From Bin87 sp965220265 (lineage in GTDB: Bacteria > Chloroflexota > Dehalococcoidia > Lucifugimonadales > UBA3495), in assembly GCA_965220265.1 (NCBI GenBank), contig CBDCPM010000004.1, positions 3,100,001 through 3,164,000 on the forward strand: a stretch of 64,000 bases of DNA, given 5' to 3'. Shown piece after piece: positions 1 through 9,480 of the stretch. Below the pieces are notes generated by a model. It was not told the origin of the DNA and did not search any database. It was given only the letters and a program-made list of their open reading frames with translations. Every line of letters starts with the position of its first letter. Position 1 is the first letter of the stretch. Made by a program: the position numbers and the translations under genes.

Positions 1-222
1 CGGGTGTGGGCCGGCAAGCGGGGCGACACGGAGTTGACCGAGGTGCCCAACCCGCCGGAGACCCAGGCCGGGTACCGCGTTGAGGAACAGTTCACCAACG
101 CCATACGGGGCACGGAGATCGTGGACATGGTGGCCTTCGAAACCGGTGTCCACTATATGGAGTGGACCGAGGCGGTCGGCCGCAGCGTCATGACCGGCCA
201 GGTTGTCTACCTGCCCCAGTAG
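1..222 (+). CDS. C-terminal end of a Gfo/Idh/MocA-like oxidoreductase (partial)
   Basis: The reading frame is open from the first base of the window, so the gene starts upstream and only about 73 C-terminal residues are visible. The tail (a stretch around IVDMVAFETGVHYMEWTEA followed by a short hydrophobic end, VVYLP) resembles the last beta-strand and helix of Gfo/Idh/MocA-type NAD(P)-dependent sugar or inositol oxidoreductases. No Rossmann fold or catalytic lysine is in view, so the family call rests on the tail alone and is an inference. It ends in TAG, and the following 240 bases before the next gene show no convincing coding signal. Confidence 0.45.
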   Translation, partial: RVWAGKRGDTELTEVPNPPETQAGYRVEEQFTNAIRGTEIVDMVAFETGVHYMEWTEAVGRSVMTGQVVYLPQ

Positions 223-461
223 CTGGCGCGTCGAACCGCACCCGCAAGGAATCGAATGCCGCTTCTCTAGCCCGCCGACAGAAGCAACAAGGCCCCCTGA
301 AACGAAGGGAACGATCATGCGGCGGATCCGCTAGACTAGTTACTTCCGCAACCGATACGGTCGGTGCGCTGGGCGCCCGGGTGTCCGCGGCAAAACCCCG
401 GTTGTTCCCTTTCCCCTGCGCGCCATCTTGGCCCTGCCACATGTTCACCTGCGGACCAACT

Positions 462-997
462 ATGCCATTCGTACTCAATCGTGAACTCAAAGCGTACTGC
501 GCGGATTTCGCGCCCATCCGTGTGATTCTCCGAGCACGAGGAGTCGTGTTCGTCGAGGTCAAGGAGCAGGTTGACTACTATTACCACCTGCCCGTGGGCG
601 AGGTTTCCGAAGGAACGCGCCGGCTCAAACCCCGCATCGAGAAGGGAGCCGGCTCGCTCATTTACTACTGTGACCGCCAGGAAGCCGGGGCCAGGATCAG
701 CTGGTTTCAGTTGTCGCCAGCAGACGACCCAGCAATAGGAGAAGTACTAGAGACCGCCCTCGGCACCAAGGCCGTCGTCCGCAAGCAGCGTGAGCTGTGG
801 CGGCAGGACAACGTCGTTTTCAATTGGACACCGTGGAAGGCGTTGGCGAGATCTTGGAGGTGGAAGTCCAAGCGACGGCCGGCCGTGACATAGACTCGCA
901 GTTGAACGAGTGCCGCCGTCTCTTCGGTCCTCTGTTGGGTGGTTACATTTCCGGTTCCAACGAGGATTTGGTCATCGCGTCTACTTCTCCGCCTTGA
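462..997 (+). pseudogene. CYTH-domain (class IV adenylate cyclase / thiamine triphosphatase-like) gene with one frameshift
   Basis: The ATG at 462 opens a frame with the start of a CYTH domain: an N-terminal EL-K segment, alternating basic and acidic strands (FVEVKEQVDYYYHLP, RRLKPRIEKG, LIYYCDR) and the strand ending RQDNVVF. Near base 820 the frame breaks. One missing base after the TTTTCAA run moves the matching continuation (LDTVEGVGEILEVEVQA, the family's D-V-E-G-L-G-x-F-x-E-x-E strand) into another frame that runs to 997. CYTH enzymes act on triphosphates inside a beta-tunnel with metal-binding ExExK residues. Here the first strand is only loosely conserved (NRELKAY). Its 3' end overlaps the convergent GMC gene by 17 bases. 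It is either a recent pseudogene or a one-base assembly error. Confidence 0.6.
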
Positions 998-2531
998 TCA
1001 AATCGGCGACGCGCTCGGCAATCATCATTGTGGTGACGTTAGTGTTGGCGCGCACCACGTCGGGCATTATCGAGGCATCGGCGACCCGGAGCCCGGAGAC
1101 GCCGCGCACTCGCAATTGCGGGTCAACCACGGCCATGGGATCGTCGTCGGGCCCCATCTTGCAGGTGCCGGAGATGTGGTACGAGGTGCTGATGTTGCGG
1201 CGCAGCCACCCGTCCAGCGCGTCGTCGGTCTCTAGGTCCGCGGGCGTGGGCGCGGTGATCTCCTCGATGATGCCGTCGTAGGCGCTGTGCTGCAGCAGCG
1301 ACACGCAGAGGCGGACAGCCTCCCGCAACCGCTGCCGGTCCCAGTCCTCTTCAAGATAGCGGTAGTCCATGCTGGGTGGCGTGTGCGGGTCGGCTGATTC
1401 CAGCCGTAGTTCGCCCTTGCCGGCCGCCAAGTACAGGCCGCAGTTGACGGTATGCGCCGGGTTGTCGTCCCGCACCACGGTGTTCAGGGACGCCGGCGAA
1501 AGTATCATGTCGTTGGGCGTATCCGAACCGGTGGCGGTGAAACGCAGCCGCAGCGCCCGCATGCCGTTGGGGTCCTGCGGAACGCCCTCCCTGACCATGT
1601 AACGCACCGACACGTTGGGGTGGTCGCGCATATTCTGTCCCACGCCGGGTAGCTCCACCGCGACCGGAATGCCGTGCGGTTCCAGCTGGTCTGCGGAGCC
1701 GAGGCCCGACAGCATCAGCAGCTGTGGCGAACCCACGGCGCCAGTGCACAGGATGACCTCGCCGCCCTCGACGACGAACGTTTCGTCGCCGCTCTCCACC
1801 TCGATGCCGACGGCCTGCTTGCCGTCGGGTCCGTCTTCCAGTACCACGCTCCTGGCCTGGACGTTGGGACGGACGGTGAGGTTCAGCCGGTGGCGCACCG
1901 GGTCGATGTAGGACAGGGCCATGCTCATGCGCACGCCGTCGATATTGTTCTCGGCCCGCAGGCTGACGCCGGTGGCCTCCGGATTGTTCACGTCGGGATG
2001 GAAGGGATATCCGGCGGCGGTGGCGGCCTGGAAAAACGCCTCCTGGGACGGCGGCCAGGTCTCGCGCCGGTGATGGCGCACCGGCACCGGCCCGTCGGTC
2101 CCGTGGAAATCGTCATGAAAGTCGGCGTCGTTCTCCAGCTTGCGGAAGTAGGGCAGGCAGTCCACGTATCCCCAGCCGTCGTTGCCCCAGGAGGCCCAGG
2201 TGTCATAGTCCTCGGGCGCGCCGCGGATGAAGGTCTGGCCGTTGATGGCGCTGGAACCGCCTAGCACCCTGCCGCGCGGCACCGGCATCGGATTCGCCTG
2301 CTCCGGCGTGGCCGTGCCGGTGAAGGACCAGTTGTAGGGCGAACCGGCAGCGCGGGCCTCCAGGTTCACCGTGCCCCAGCCCAGCTTGAGCATATCGGGC
2401 AGTTGGTTGAAGTCGGGAAAGTCGGGCCCGGCCTCTAGCAACACCACCGAGCGCGCTGGATCCTCAGACAGCCTCGCCGCCACGATACACCCGGCCGTGC
2501 CGCCGCCAACAACAATGTGGTCGTATTTCAT
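981..2531 (-). CDS. GMC-family FAD-dependent oxidoreductase (choline/alcohol dehydrogenase type)
   Basis: This is a full-length protein of 516 residues. The N-terminus MKYDHIVVGGGTAGCIVAARL is the FAD-binding GxGxxG Rossmann motif, and LLEAG follows at the end of the second strand. The GMC signatures are present: GGSSAINGQTFIRG near residue 90 and the GAVGSPQLLMLSGLG block near residue 265. The C-terminal catalytic region carries SYHISGTCKMG with the active-site histidine, then a V-RVADASIMP and N-NVTTMMIAE block that closes the FAD site. Family members oxidise alcohols, choline or sugars; the substrate cannot be read from the sequence. The gene stands alone on the minus strand, and its upstream region is cut off by the IS21 element 137 bases away, so its native promoter may be lost. 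Confidence 0.9.
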   Translation of the reverse strand: MKYDHIVVGGGTAGCIVAARLSEDPARSVVLLEAGPDFPDFNQLPDMLKLGWGTVNLEARAAGSPYNWSFTGTATPEQANPMPVPRGRVLGGSSAINGQTFIRGAPEDYDTWASWGNDGWGYVDCLPYFRKLENDADFHDDFHGTDGPVPVRHHRRETWPPSQEAFFQAATAAGYPFHPDVNNPEATGVSLRAENNIDGVRMSMALSYIDPVRHRLNLTVRPNVQARSVVLEDGPDGKQAVGIEVESGDETFVVEGGEVILCTGAVGSPQLLMLSGLGSADQLEPHGIPVAVELPGVGQNMRDHPNVSVRYMVREGVPQDPNGMRALRLRFTATGSDTPNDMILSPASLNTVVRDDNPAHTVNCGLYLAAGKGELRLESADPHTPPSMDYRYLEEDWDRQRLREAVRLCVSLLQHSAYDGIIEEITAPTPADLETDDALDGWLRRNISTSYHISGTCKMGPDDDPMAVVDPQLRVRGVSGLRVADASIMPDVVRANTNVTTMMIAERVADLIKAEK

Positions 2532-2806
2532 TGGATAAGCTCCCTACCCTCGTTGGTTCGCGCCATTGTACACGGTGTTGCTGAATGCCCGAGGACCTGA
2601 CCGATGTGTTCGTGCAGGGTGATAGTGCTGATGCTGCGGGTGTTTGCCGGCAGTTTCGCGATCATTGTGTCAAGGACGGAGAGAAAACATGCCACTGGGG
2701 CGGAGTAAAACTGTACCACTTGGGTGGTGCCTAACGGCCCCGGCCTAGCCCGCGGGGTGGAGCCCCTCGCCTTGACGGTGGGGCCGGCTTGGGTGTCGGC
2801 GGGACG

Positions 2807-3594
2807 CTAAACGGCATCCGCCCGATCCGGTGCTGGCGATGGCGCGGCGGCGCTTTGCCGGCTGCCCTTGAGGCGGTAGCTCTTGTCGTTCATCTCCAGG
2901 ATGTGCACGTGGTGGGTGAGACGATCCAGCAGCGCGCCGGTGAGGCGCTTCGACCCGAAGACCTCGGTCCACTCATGGAAGGGCAGGTTGGTGGTGACCA
3001 GGATGGAGCCCCGTTCGTAGCGCTGGCTGAAAACCTCGAAGAGCAGTTCCGCCCCGGTGTGGGACAGGGGCACGAAGCCTAACTCGTCGATGATGAGGAG
3101 CCGGAGGCGGGCCAGTTGCCGCTGCAGGTTGAGCAGCCGGCGCTCGTCCCTGGCTTCCATGAGCTCGTTGACCAGGGCGGCGGCCGTGGTGAAGCCACCG
3201 ACAGGCCCCGCTGGCAGGCAGCCAGTCCCAGGCCCAGGGCGACGTGGGTCTTGCCGGTGCCGCTGTTGCCGATGGCGATGACGTTTTCATGGCGGTCTAC
3301 GTACTCGCACTGGGCCAGTTGCGTGACCAGTGGCTGGTTCACCGAGGGGATGGCGGAGAAGTCAAAGGTGTCCAGGCCCTTGGTGGCGGGAAAGCGGGCG
3401 GCGCGGATCCGGCGCTGGACCATGCGCTGGTGGCGGTCAGTGAGTTCCAGTTCGGCGAGGTGGAGCAGGTAGTCGGGGTAGCTGACACCTTCGGTAGCGC
3501 ACTGGGCGGCCAGCTTGCCGTACTCCCTGAGGAAGGTGGGCAGTTTCAGCTCCTTGAGATGGTGCTCCAAAAGCAGTGTGGATTGGTCGCTCAC
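2807..3594 (-). pseudogene. istB: IS21 helper ATPase IstB, frameshifted
   Basis: The gene starts at a GTG at 3594 that overlaps the istA stop as GTGA, the usual coupled arrangement of IS21. The N-terminal half is a normal IstB (LKELKLPTFLREYG, then the Walker A sequence GNSGTGKTHVALGLG). Around 3196 one G is missing after LSV, and the remainder continues in a second frame: MEARDERRLLNLQRQL, Walker B LLIIDELGFVPLS, sensor region LVTTNLPFHEW, and the arginine-rich GALLDRLTHH. IstB loads onto DNA and delivers the target to IstA. The break lies between Walker A and Walker B, so neither fragment can be an active AAA+ ATPase. Confidence 0.85.
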
Positions 3595-5061
3595 GCCGCC
3601 CTCCCCGACAACAGGGTCAGGTAGTCTCCGGCGCGGGTGGTCTTCACACTGACCTGAGGCAGGTGGGGATAGAAATCCAGGTTGAGGCGGTTCGGTCTGC
3701 CTTCAATGCGGCACAGCAGCAGGTGTTTCACGGCGTCGAAGCCGACGGTGCCCAGGCGCAGGGCGTCCGGCACGGCGTGGTGGACCTCCTGGTGGGAGAA
3801 ATCCTCCATGAGCCGGAGCACCCGCACGAATTCCCGCTTGCCACGCTGGCCCATCCTGGCTTCCAGCTGCGGACGCGGCGTCGCATACTCCTCGGGCAAT
3901 TCCCATCCCGCCAAGGGCGCGGCCTGGTCCAGCACCCCGGTCTTCCGCTCCAACAACGGCAGATAGTGGATGGGGTCGAAGACGAAATCGTCCTGCTCAT
4001 AAGAGCGGGGATGTCGGGCGATGATCTCGGCGCCGCAACTGATCACCACCTGGTCCACGTAGCTCTTCACCAACACGTCCCGGTGTCCGTAGGCCACCGG
4101 CGCCGAGTAATCATTGGTGCGGTACCGGACCAGGGACAGCGAGCTGACCCGTCTGGCCTGCTGGTCGCAGGCGTCGTAAGGTACGGCAGGCAGGGGCAGT
4201 AGCGCGTCCAGGTCCCGCTCCATCCGCTGGCCGATGGTCTCGGCGTGCCCCCGCAGCACGGGGTCCATCCGCTCCAGACACCGTCCCTCCAAGTGGGCAT
4301 TGAGCGCCTGGAACTCTCCACCGCCGGTATCGGCACCAGGAAATTGCGCCGCGCGTAGCCCACCATCCCCTCGACCTTACCCTTGTCATTGTCCTTGCCG
4401 GGTCGACCGAACCGGTCCTCGAACAGGTAGTGGGACTGCAACTCGGTGAAGGCCCTGGCGCGCTTCCGGCGTCCATAGCCCAGTATCTTCGCCACCGCCA
4501 ACTTGGTATTGTCGTACAGAATGCTCTGAGGAGACTCGCCCAAAAAGGCGAACGCCGACACGTGGCCGTCCAGAAAGGCCTCGGTGGTCTCCCCAGGATA
4601 GGCCTTCACGAAGCAGCCGTCGCTGTGGGGCAGGTCCAGCACGAAGTAATGCACCTTGCGCTCCACACTGGCGATCAGCGCTACCGCCTCGCCGAAATCG
4701 CACTGGGCGTGGCCCGGATCATGGGTCAACGGCACGAACATCTCCCGAACCCGCCGCCGGTGCTCCCTCACGTAGTCCTTGACTATGGTGTGCTGACCCT
4801 CAAAACCGTACTCGTCCCGCGCCGCTCGAAGATCCGCTTGGCCGTGTGGCGCTGCTTTCTGGCAACCTTGGCATCGGCTTCCAGGATAGCGTCAATTACG
4901 CCGGTGTAGGGCTCAAGCTTCGGCCGGCGCGGCGGGCTCTGCCGCGTGTAGTTCTGGGGCGTCGCATTGGCCAGCATCTTGCGCACCATGTCCCGGTGCA
5001 GGTCGAGCGCCCGGGAGGCCTCCCGAACGCTCATCCCCTCCACCAGGCAGGCCCGTCGCAC
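3591..5061 (-). pseudogene. istA: IS21 transposase IstA, two frameshifts
   Basis: Three consecutive fragments add up to one IstA. The first (from 5061) holds the N-terminal helix-turn-helix (MSVREASRALDLHRDMVRKML). The second holds the rve-type catalytic core: DPGHAQCDFGEA with the first Asp, DLPHSDGCFVKAY, and ILYDNTKLAV with the second Asp. The third holds the C-terminal beta-barrel part (YDACDQQARRVSSLSLVRYRTNDYS). The breaks lie near 4822, where one base is lost between FER and RDEYGF, and near 4312, where one base is lost in VESF-QALNAH. Conceptually repaired, the protein has the usual IstA length of about 490 residues. Confidence 0.85.
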
Positions 5062-5208
5062 CCGAAAATATCTCCACGTGAAACATCCATCGCACCTTCC
5101 ACAGGCTGAAAATCAGCCCTATGGAAAGCGCCAGGCGGTACAGTTTTCAACCGCCCAAACACGACGGTCGAGCCGCCCACGCGGTACATTTTCTCTCCGC
5201 CCTTTACA

Positions 5209-5557
5209 CTCCAAGCCAGATACCCACTTGGGGAATAACCCATAGACCAAAACGAAACCAGCTCGTGGTAACGCCTCATAGCTTCCGACACCTACCAAGG
5301 CCTTGAGGCCTGAGGTCACCGGCGGCGGTCGGGATGAAAGCAGCGGACCTGCAGGGCCACCGCGGTCGGTGCGGTCAGAATACCAGATTGCTGACAGCCG
5401 GCCGTTGCGGCATTGACGTGGACGCCAATAGACTCGGGGTAATCCCATCCCCGAGGCAATCGTGGCCGTCCCGAGAGAAACCCCCTACAACTGAGCCACC
5501 TGGCTACCGAGGCTGCTGACCGGCGAGAACTCCTGCGAGTGGGCCGCGTGGTTCAAG
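5209..5557. other. Intergenic stretch without recognisable features
   Basis: These 349 bases lie between the right end of the IS21 element and the first IS701-like copy. I see no open frame with family resemblance, no tRNA-like fold and no repeat shared with the rest of the window. Confidence 0.5.
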
Positions 5558-7028
5558 CTAGGCTTTGCACATTTCAAGCCGCGTAGGCGAGTGAATCTAC
5601 AAGTCGGTGGTACAGGACAGCCGGGACTTTCCATATATCCGGTTCTGCGTCGGACAGTGAAAAACCCTCGGAGGCCAGCCACAAGTGGCGGCGCACCAGA
5701 GCGATGGCATCCACGAAAGTTGGAGACGGCTTGGCGTACCAGGCCGCGGTGCGCTGGCTCATGGGCAGTTGTTCCTGCATCAAGTGAGCCGCCAGGGTGG
5801 TCCAGGAGAATAGGCCCATCAGGATCGGCGTGGTGCGGGTAATGGCGCGATCGGACCACTGGCGTTGGGTCGCCACACCCAGATGTGCTCGCACTTCCTG
5901 GAAGGTGACCTCCAGTTGCCAGCGCAGCACAAACCATTCCAGAACCTGCACCGGGTCCACGGCCAGGTCAGTGCACAGCAGAGCCTGTGTAGCGAATTCG
6001 CCCTGGGGGTCCCGAACCAAAACCCAGCGCAGGGGCACCGGCGGCTTGCCCGAACGATACCAGACCGCAGTTTGCGAGGTGAGCTCCACCGTGCGGGTCG
6101 TGCCGTCGTACCAGGCCACCACCGCGGTGGCCCAGGACTGACCGGGATGGTCGACGAGTGATTTCAGCGCGGGCCGCCGTCGGCCTTTCAGCGGTGGCCG
6201 ACCGTTCCGGCTCGGTTGACGTGGTGGCGCCGGTTCATAGAGGGCCGCGTCCAGGCGCAATCTGGTGATGAGGGTAACGGGTTCACGCAGGGATTGGCAG
6301 CAGTGGAGCAGGTCCAGGACGGCGTAGCCGCCGTCGCCCACCAGCACCAGGGGGCGCTGGGGCAGCCAGCGGCGCAGTTGCATGACCATCTGCCGCGCCC
6401 AGTCGGTGAGTTTTTTGTGGCGGCGTCCGCGCTGCCGGTAGTAGCGTTCCGCAGGCGCCAGCACGGTGAGAAAAGGCCAGGCCCAATAGCGTCCCGCCCA
6501 GGGGACCTGGCCCAGCCACATCAGGGAAATCCAGCGCAGACCGCTGGCCTTGACCAGGTGGCTCCGGCTGGAACGCACCGCATCGCGGTAGATGCCCAAG
6601 GATTTGATTTTAGGACCGCGGCGCCGTTCCAGGGTTTCGTGATTGGTAAAAGGCTCGTATGCCGAAGATCAACGGACCATCGCCTTGATCCAAGTAGAGG
6701 ATCAGCAGTCCCAACAGGATGCGTGCCGCCTGGCGGGGCGACCACACCGCCCGATTGAGCACTTGATGATAACGGGCGTAGTTGCGGTCGTCGCTCAGTC
6801 CCATGACACGGAGCGCCGATGCCACGGTGCGTTGGCCGGGAGCCAGTATCGCGCCGATCAACAGGATTTGGGCTTTCAGCCAGGTCGGGCTGCGAAACAG
6901 CATGGCGAAGGGATGGAGTACGGGTACAATCGTGTTGGGCAGGGTGAGCATCGCTTGGCCTTTTTCCAGGAGGGTCCGGCCAGCTTACCCTGTTCTTATG
7001 ATTCATCTAACTTTTGTGCAAAGTCCAG
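5558..7028 (-). mobile_element. IS701-like (DDE_5) element, copy 1, defective (1471 bp)
   Basis: The inverted ends are CTAGGCTTTGCACA at 5558 and, on the minus strand from 7028, CTGGACTTTGCACA. The element is about 16 bp longer than the intact copy at 10508-11961 because of an internal replacement. It sits at the edge of an IS66 stub (7029-7230). There is no matching direct repeat on its two sides, which indicates a deletion or rearrangement after insertion. Confidence 0.8.
5574..6951 (-). pseudogene. IS701-like DDE transposase, copy 1, first catalytic Asp destroyed
   Basis: The N-terminal part starts at 6951 (MLTLPNTIVPVLHPFAMLF) and runs to GDGPLIFGI. There the four bases that encode the catalytic Asp of the FGIDETLERR motif are replaced by about 20 others (around 6645-6664), which shifts the frame. 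The remainder is open from the IYRDAVRSS block to the stop at 5574, including LVLVGDGGYAV with the second Asp and FVLRWQLEVTFQEVRAHLG with the catalytic Glu. The same replacement, differing at one base, is found in copy 3. The gene is otherwise little decayed. Confidence 0.85.
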
Positions 7029-7230
7029 CTTCCAGCTGGGCAATCCGTTTCTCCCGGCGCTCGATGATGGCCCGCTGTCGGGCTATGATGGTGATGAGCA
7101 CATCGCGGTCAGCGGTGGACAGGTCAATTTCCGGATCCATACCCAGTATATGACATAACCACAACCCCTAGCGCCAGCAATACTCAAACCCCTTTTGCAC
7201 CAACTCAACTCACCGAGTCTGAACAGTTAC
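7029..7230 (-). mobile_element. Stub of an IS66-family element (5' end only)
   Basis: From 7230 on the minus strand this begins with GTAACTGTTCAGACT, the same end as the IS66-type element at 18765-20212. At 7140 an ATG starts MDPEIDLSTADRDVLITIIA, closely matching the first 36 or so residues of that element's transposase (N-terminal leucine-zipper-like helix). After the codons for AQLE the sequence stops at the border of the IS701-like copy. The rest of the IS66 copy is not found on the other side, so it was deleted. Confidence 0.75.
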
Positions 7231-7637
7231 CTCTCCGGACGCTGCGCGACGCTGGCTCGCGTCAGTTCTAACATGGGGAGTTTCTGACGCCAGCGGATGC
7301 GGTGGTTGTGCCACTCGACGGCACCGGTCAGCAGGATGATGACGTGCCGGGCGTCGTAGGCGGCCACAACCATCTGCAAGATCTCGACGTGGTCATCTTC
7401 GCGCCTCGCCCGCGCCGACGCAGCGTCCATGTGTTTGCGGTGCATCCCGCGGCGGCCTCGGCCGGACGTCGCATCCGGTTCAGCTGGGGCCGGTGGACTT
7501 GGCGTGTCCAGGCCGCTACAGTTCGGGGACATCATCATGGCGAGGCTGGGATACCGATGGCCACGAGCATACGAGGCCTGACTGGCGTGCGCTCGACCTC
7601 ACATTCACCGCTCTCGGCCGACGGATAGCGTATTGGG
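7231..7637. other. Intergenic region upstream of the MFS transporter
   Basis: Some 400 bases between the IS66 stub and the transporter start. A minus-strand frame at 7227-7538 is open for 103 codons but has low-complexity composition and no recognisable motif, so I do not call it a gene. The promoter of the transporter must lie here, but no clear -35/-10 pair stands out. Confidence 0.4.
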
Positions 7638-9344
7638 ATGGCAACAATATTTTCCAAAGAAAGGATCGTGGCATCCGAAGGCTTCAACAGATGGCTGGCT
7701 CCGCCGGCGTCTGTGGCCATTCACCTGTGCATCGGGTCGGTCTATGCCTGGAGCGTGTTCAACGCGCCCCTGACGCGGACGCAGGGCGTGGTCGCCAGCG
7801 GGTCGGGAGACTGGAGCCTGTCCCAGGTGGTTTGGATTTTCACGGTAGCGATAATGTTCCTGGGGTTGGCGGCGGCGTTCGGCGGACAGTGGCTGGAACG
7901 GGTCGGACCGCGCGTAGTGGGCGTGACGGCGGCGAGCTGTTGGGGAGGAGGATTTCTAGTAGCAGCGGCGGGCATCCACACCCACCAGCTGTGGCTGTTG
8001 TATTTGGGTTACGGGGCTTTGGGCGGTTGTGGCCTGGGGCTCGGTTACGTGTCGCCGGTGAGCACGCTGCTGCGTTGGTTTCCCGACCGCAGGGGCATGG
8101 CGACCGGAATGGCGATCATGGGGTTCGGTGGGGGCGCCATCATCGCGGCGCCGGTGAAGGAGTTTCTCATCCGCGTCTTTTACGAGGCGCCGCAGCGTCT
8201 GGGCAGCGTCTCCGAGGTGGAACTGGTTACCCGGGGCGGCCGGCGCTTTGCCGAAACGGCCGAGGGGCTGCGGGAGGTGGTGATCGTAGCGGCTCGCGAC
8301 GTGCCCCAGATGATTGTGCCCGGCCCGACGGGGGTCTATCTGACCGGAACCGGCGACGTGGGCGTAATGGGAACGTTCATCGTGCTGGGCATTGCGTACT
8401 GCGTGGTGATGACGGTCGCCACGTTCGCTTTCCGCATCCCGGCGCCGGAGTGGCAACCGGCGGACTGGACACCGCCCGCAGAGACCGAAGCCGAGTCGAG
8501 GATGATGACCCTGCGGAGCGTCGGTATCAACCAGGCGCTGAGAACTCCGCAGTTCTATCTTCTGTGGATCGTGCTGTGCATGAACGTGACGGCTGGCATC
8601 GGGGTGTTGGGGGTGGCCAAGACGATGATGACGGAGATCTTCGGATCCGTGCTGCCCCACATCGTCGATGGCGCTTTCGCGGCCACCTACGTGGTGATGA
8701 TCAGCGTGTTCAACATGGCCGGCCGGTTTTGCTGGGCCAGCGCTTCGGATTACCTGGGCCGCAAGCGGACCTACTGGATATTCTTCGTCCTGGGCAGCAT
8801 CCTGTATCTGTCCATCCCGCTGGCGGCGCACCGGGTCAGCGTCAGTCCCTCGGTAGTCTGGCTGGTCCATTTCTACGCGGCGACGATGTTGATATTCACG
8901 ATGTACGGCGGCGGATTTTCCACACTACCGGCTTACCTTGCGGATGTCTTCGGATCTCGCTTTGTTGGGGGCATCCACGGCCGGCTGCTTACGGCGTGGA
9001 GCGTTGCCGGGCTCCTGGGTCCGCTGGCTATCACGACGCTGCGACACAGATCCGAGGTGAACATCATACGGGACCTAGCGGGGCGAGCGGACCCGGCAAC
9101 GTTCCGGGAACGCTTCGGGGCAGGAAAGGACCAGTTGGACCTTCTGATCGAGGAGAAAACCGTGACGGTGGCCCAATTGATGGAAATCATGCCGGAAGGC
9201 ATGTCCCATTCGGGTGCCGAATTGTACAACTCGACCATGTTCCTGATGGTAGGGCTGTTGCTGATCGCCATGTTGGCCAACGCGCTCATGCGCCCGGTGG
9301 ACGAGCGACACCATCTGGCCGAGGAAAATGAGGCTCCAGCCTAA
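7638..9344 (+). CDS. MFS transporter of the oxalate/formate antiporter (OFA) type
   Basis: This 568-residue polytopic membrane protein has about twelve hydrophobic segments. The first segment holds the OFA-type sequence CIGSVYAWSVFNAPL. The loop between helices 2 and 3 (FGGQWLERVGPRVVG) matches the MFS R-x-G-x-R motif region. GYVSPVSTLLRWFPDRRGMATG is the characteristic OFA helix-4/5 signature and recurs in weaker form in the second half (FCWASASDYLGRKRTYW). A long extramembrane insert (about residues 180-240) separates helices 5 and 6. The family exchanges small carboxylates such as oxalate or formate across the cytoplasmic membrane; the substrate here is unknown. The last few codons coincide with the probable end of an IS5-like element, so the native C-terminus may have been slightly altered. 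Confidence 0.85.
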   Translation: MATIFSKERIVASEGFNRWLAPPASVAIHLCIGSVYAWSVFNAPLTRTQGVVASGSGDWSLSQVVWIFTVAIMFLGLAAAFGGQWLERVGPRVVGVTAASCWGGGFLVAAAGIHTHQLWLLYLGYGALGGCGLGLGYVSPVSTLLRWFPDRRGMATGMAIMGFGGGAIIAAPVKEFLIRVFYEAPQRLGSVSEVELVTRGGRRFAETAEGLREVVIVAARDVPQMIVPGPTGVYLTGTGDVGVMGTFIVLGIAYCVVMTVATFAFRIPAPEWQPADWTPPAETEAESRMMTLRSVGINQALRTPQFYLLWIVLCMNVTAGIGVLGVAKTMMTEIFGSVLPHIVDGAFAATYVVMISVFNMAGRFCWASASDYLGRKRTYWIFFVLGSILYLSIPLAAHRVSVSPSVVWLVHFYAATMLIFTMYGGGFSTLPAYLADVFGSRFVGGIHGRLLTAWSVAGLLGPLAITTLRHRSEVNIIRDLAGRADPATFRERFGAGKDQLDLLIEEKTVTVAQLMEIMPEGMSHSGAELYNSTMFLMVGLLLIAMLANALMRPVDERHHLAEENEAPA

Positions 9345-9480
9345 TATTACAACGACGCATTTACGATGGGACGCTTGCCGCTGGCCCATTCCCTTCGCAA
9401 ATGTACGTCGTACAAATGTCGCAACAGTACTTGCGCCACGAAGCTTTCCCGAAGCAGCACGTCAAGCCGTCGTTGTAATA
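9345..9480. mobile_element. 136-bp MITE-like element with 13-bp perfect inverted repeats
   Basis: TATTACAACGACG (9345-9357) and its exact reverse complement CGTCGTTGTAATA (9468-9480) bracket about 110 bp of non-coding sequence. The element is flanked on both sides by CTAA (9341-9344 and 9481-9484), a likely target-site duplication. It interrupts the extreme 3' end of the IS5-like transposase gene. It has no coding capacity, so it must have been moved in trans. No related full-length IS is visible in this window. Confidence 0.6.

Larger units (their letters stand above)
2668..5208 (-). mobile_element. Degenerate IS21-family element (2541 bp)
   Basis: Two transposition genes in the istA-istB order on the minus strand are bounded by imperfect inverted ends. 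The left end at 2668 reads TGTCAAGGACGGAGAGAAAA. The right end, read on the minus strand from 5208, reads TGTAAAGGGCGGAGAGAAAA. Just inside each end is a second repeat with a TGTACC core, as expected for the multiple IstA binding sites of IS21. Both genes are frameshifted, so the copy cannot make its own transposase. No clear target-site duplication is visible at these ends. Confidence 0.8.

Noticed and set aside
7493..9331. A 612-codon plus-strand frame overlapping the MFS transporter
   Set aside because: It is a shadow frame: Arg/Gly-rich, no membrane segments, and it overlaps completely with a transporter whose twelve membrane segments and OFA motifs are clear.
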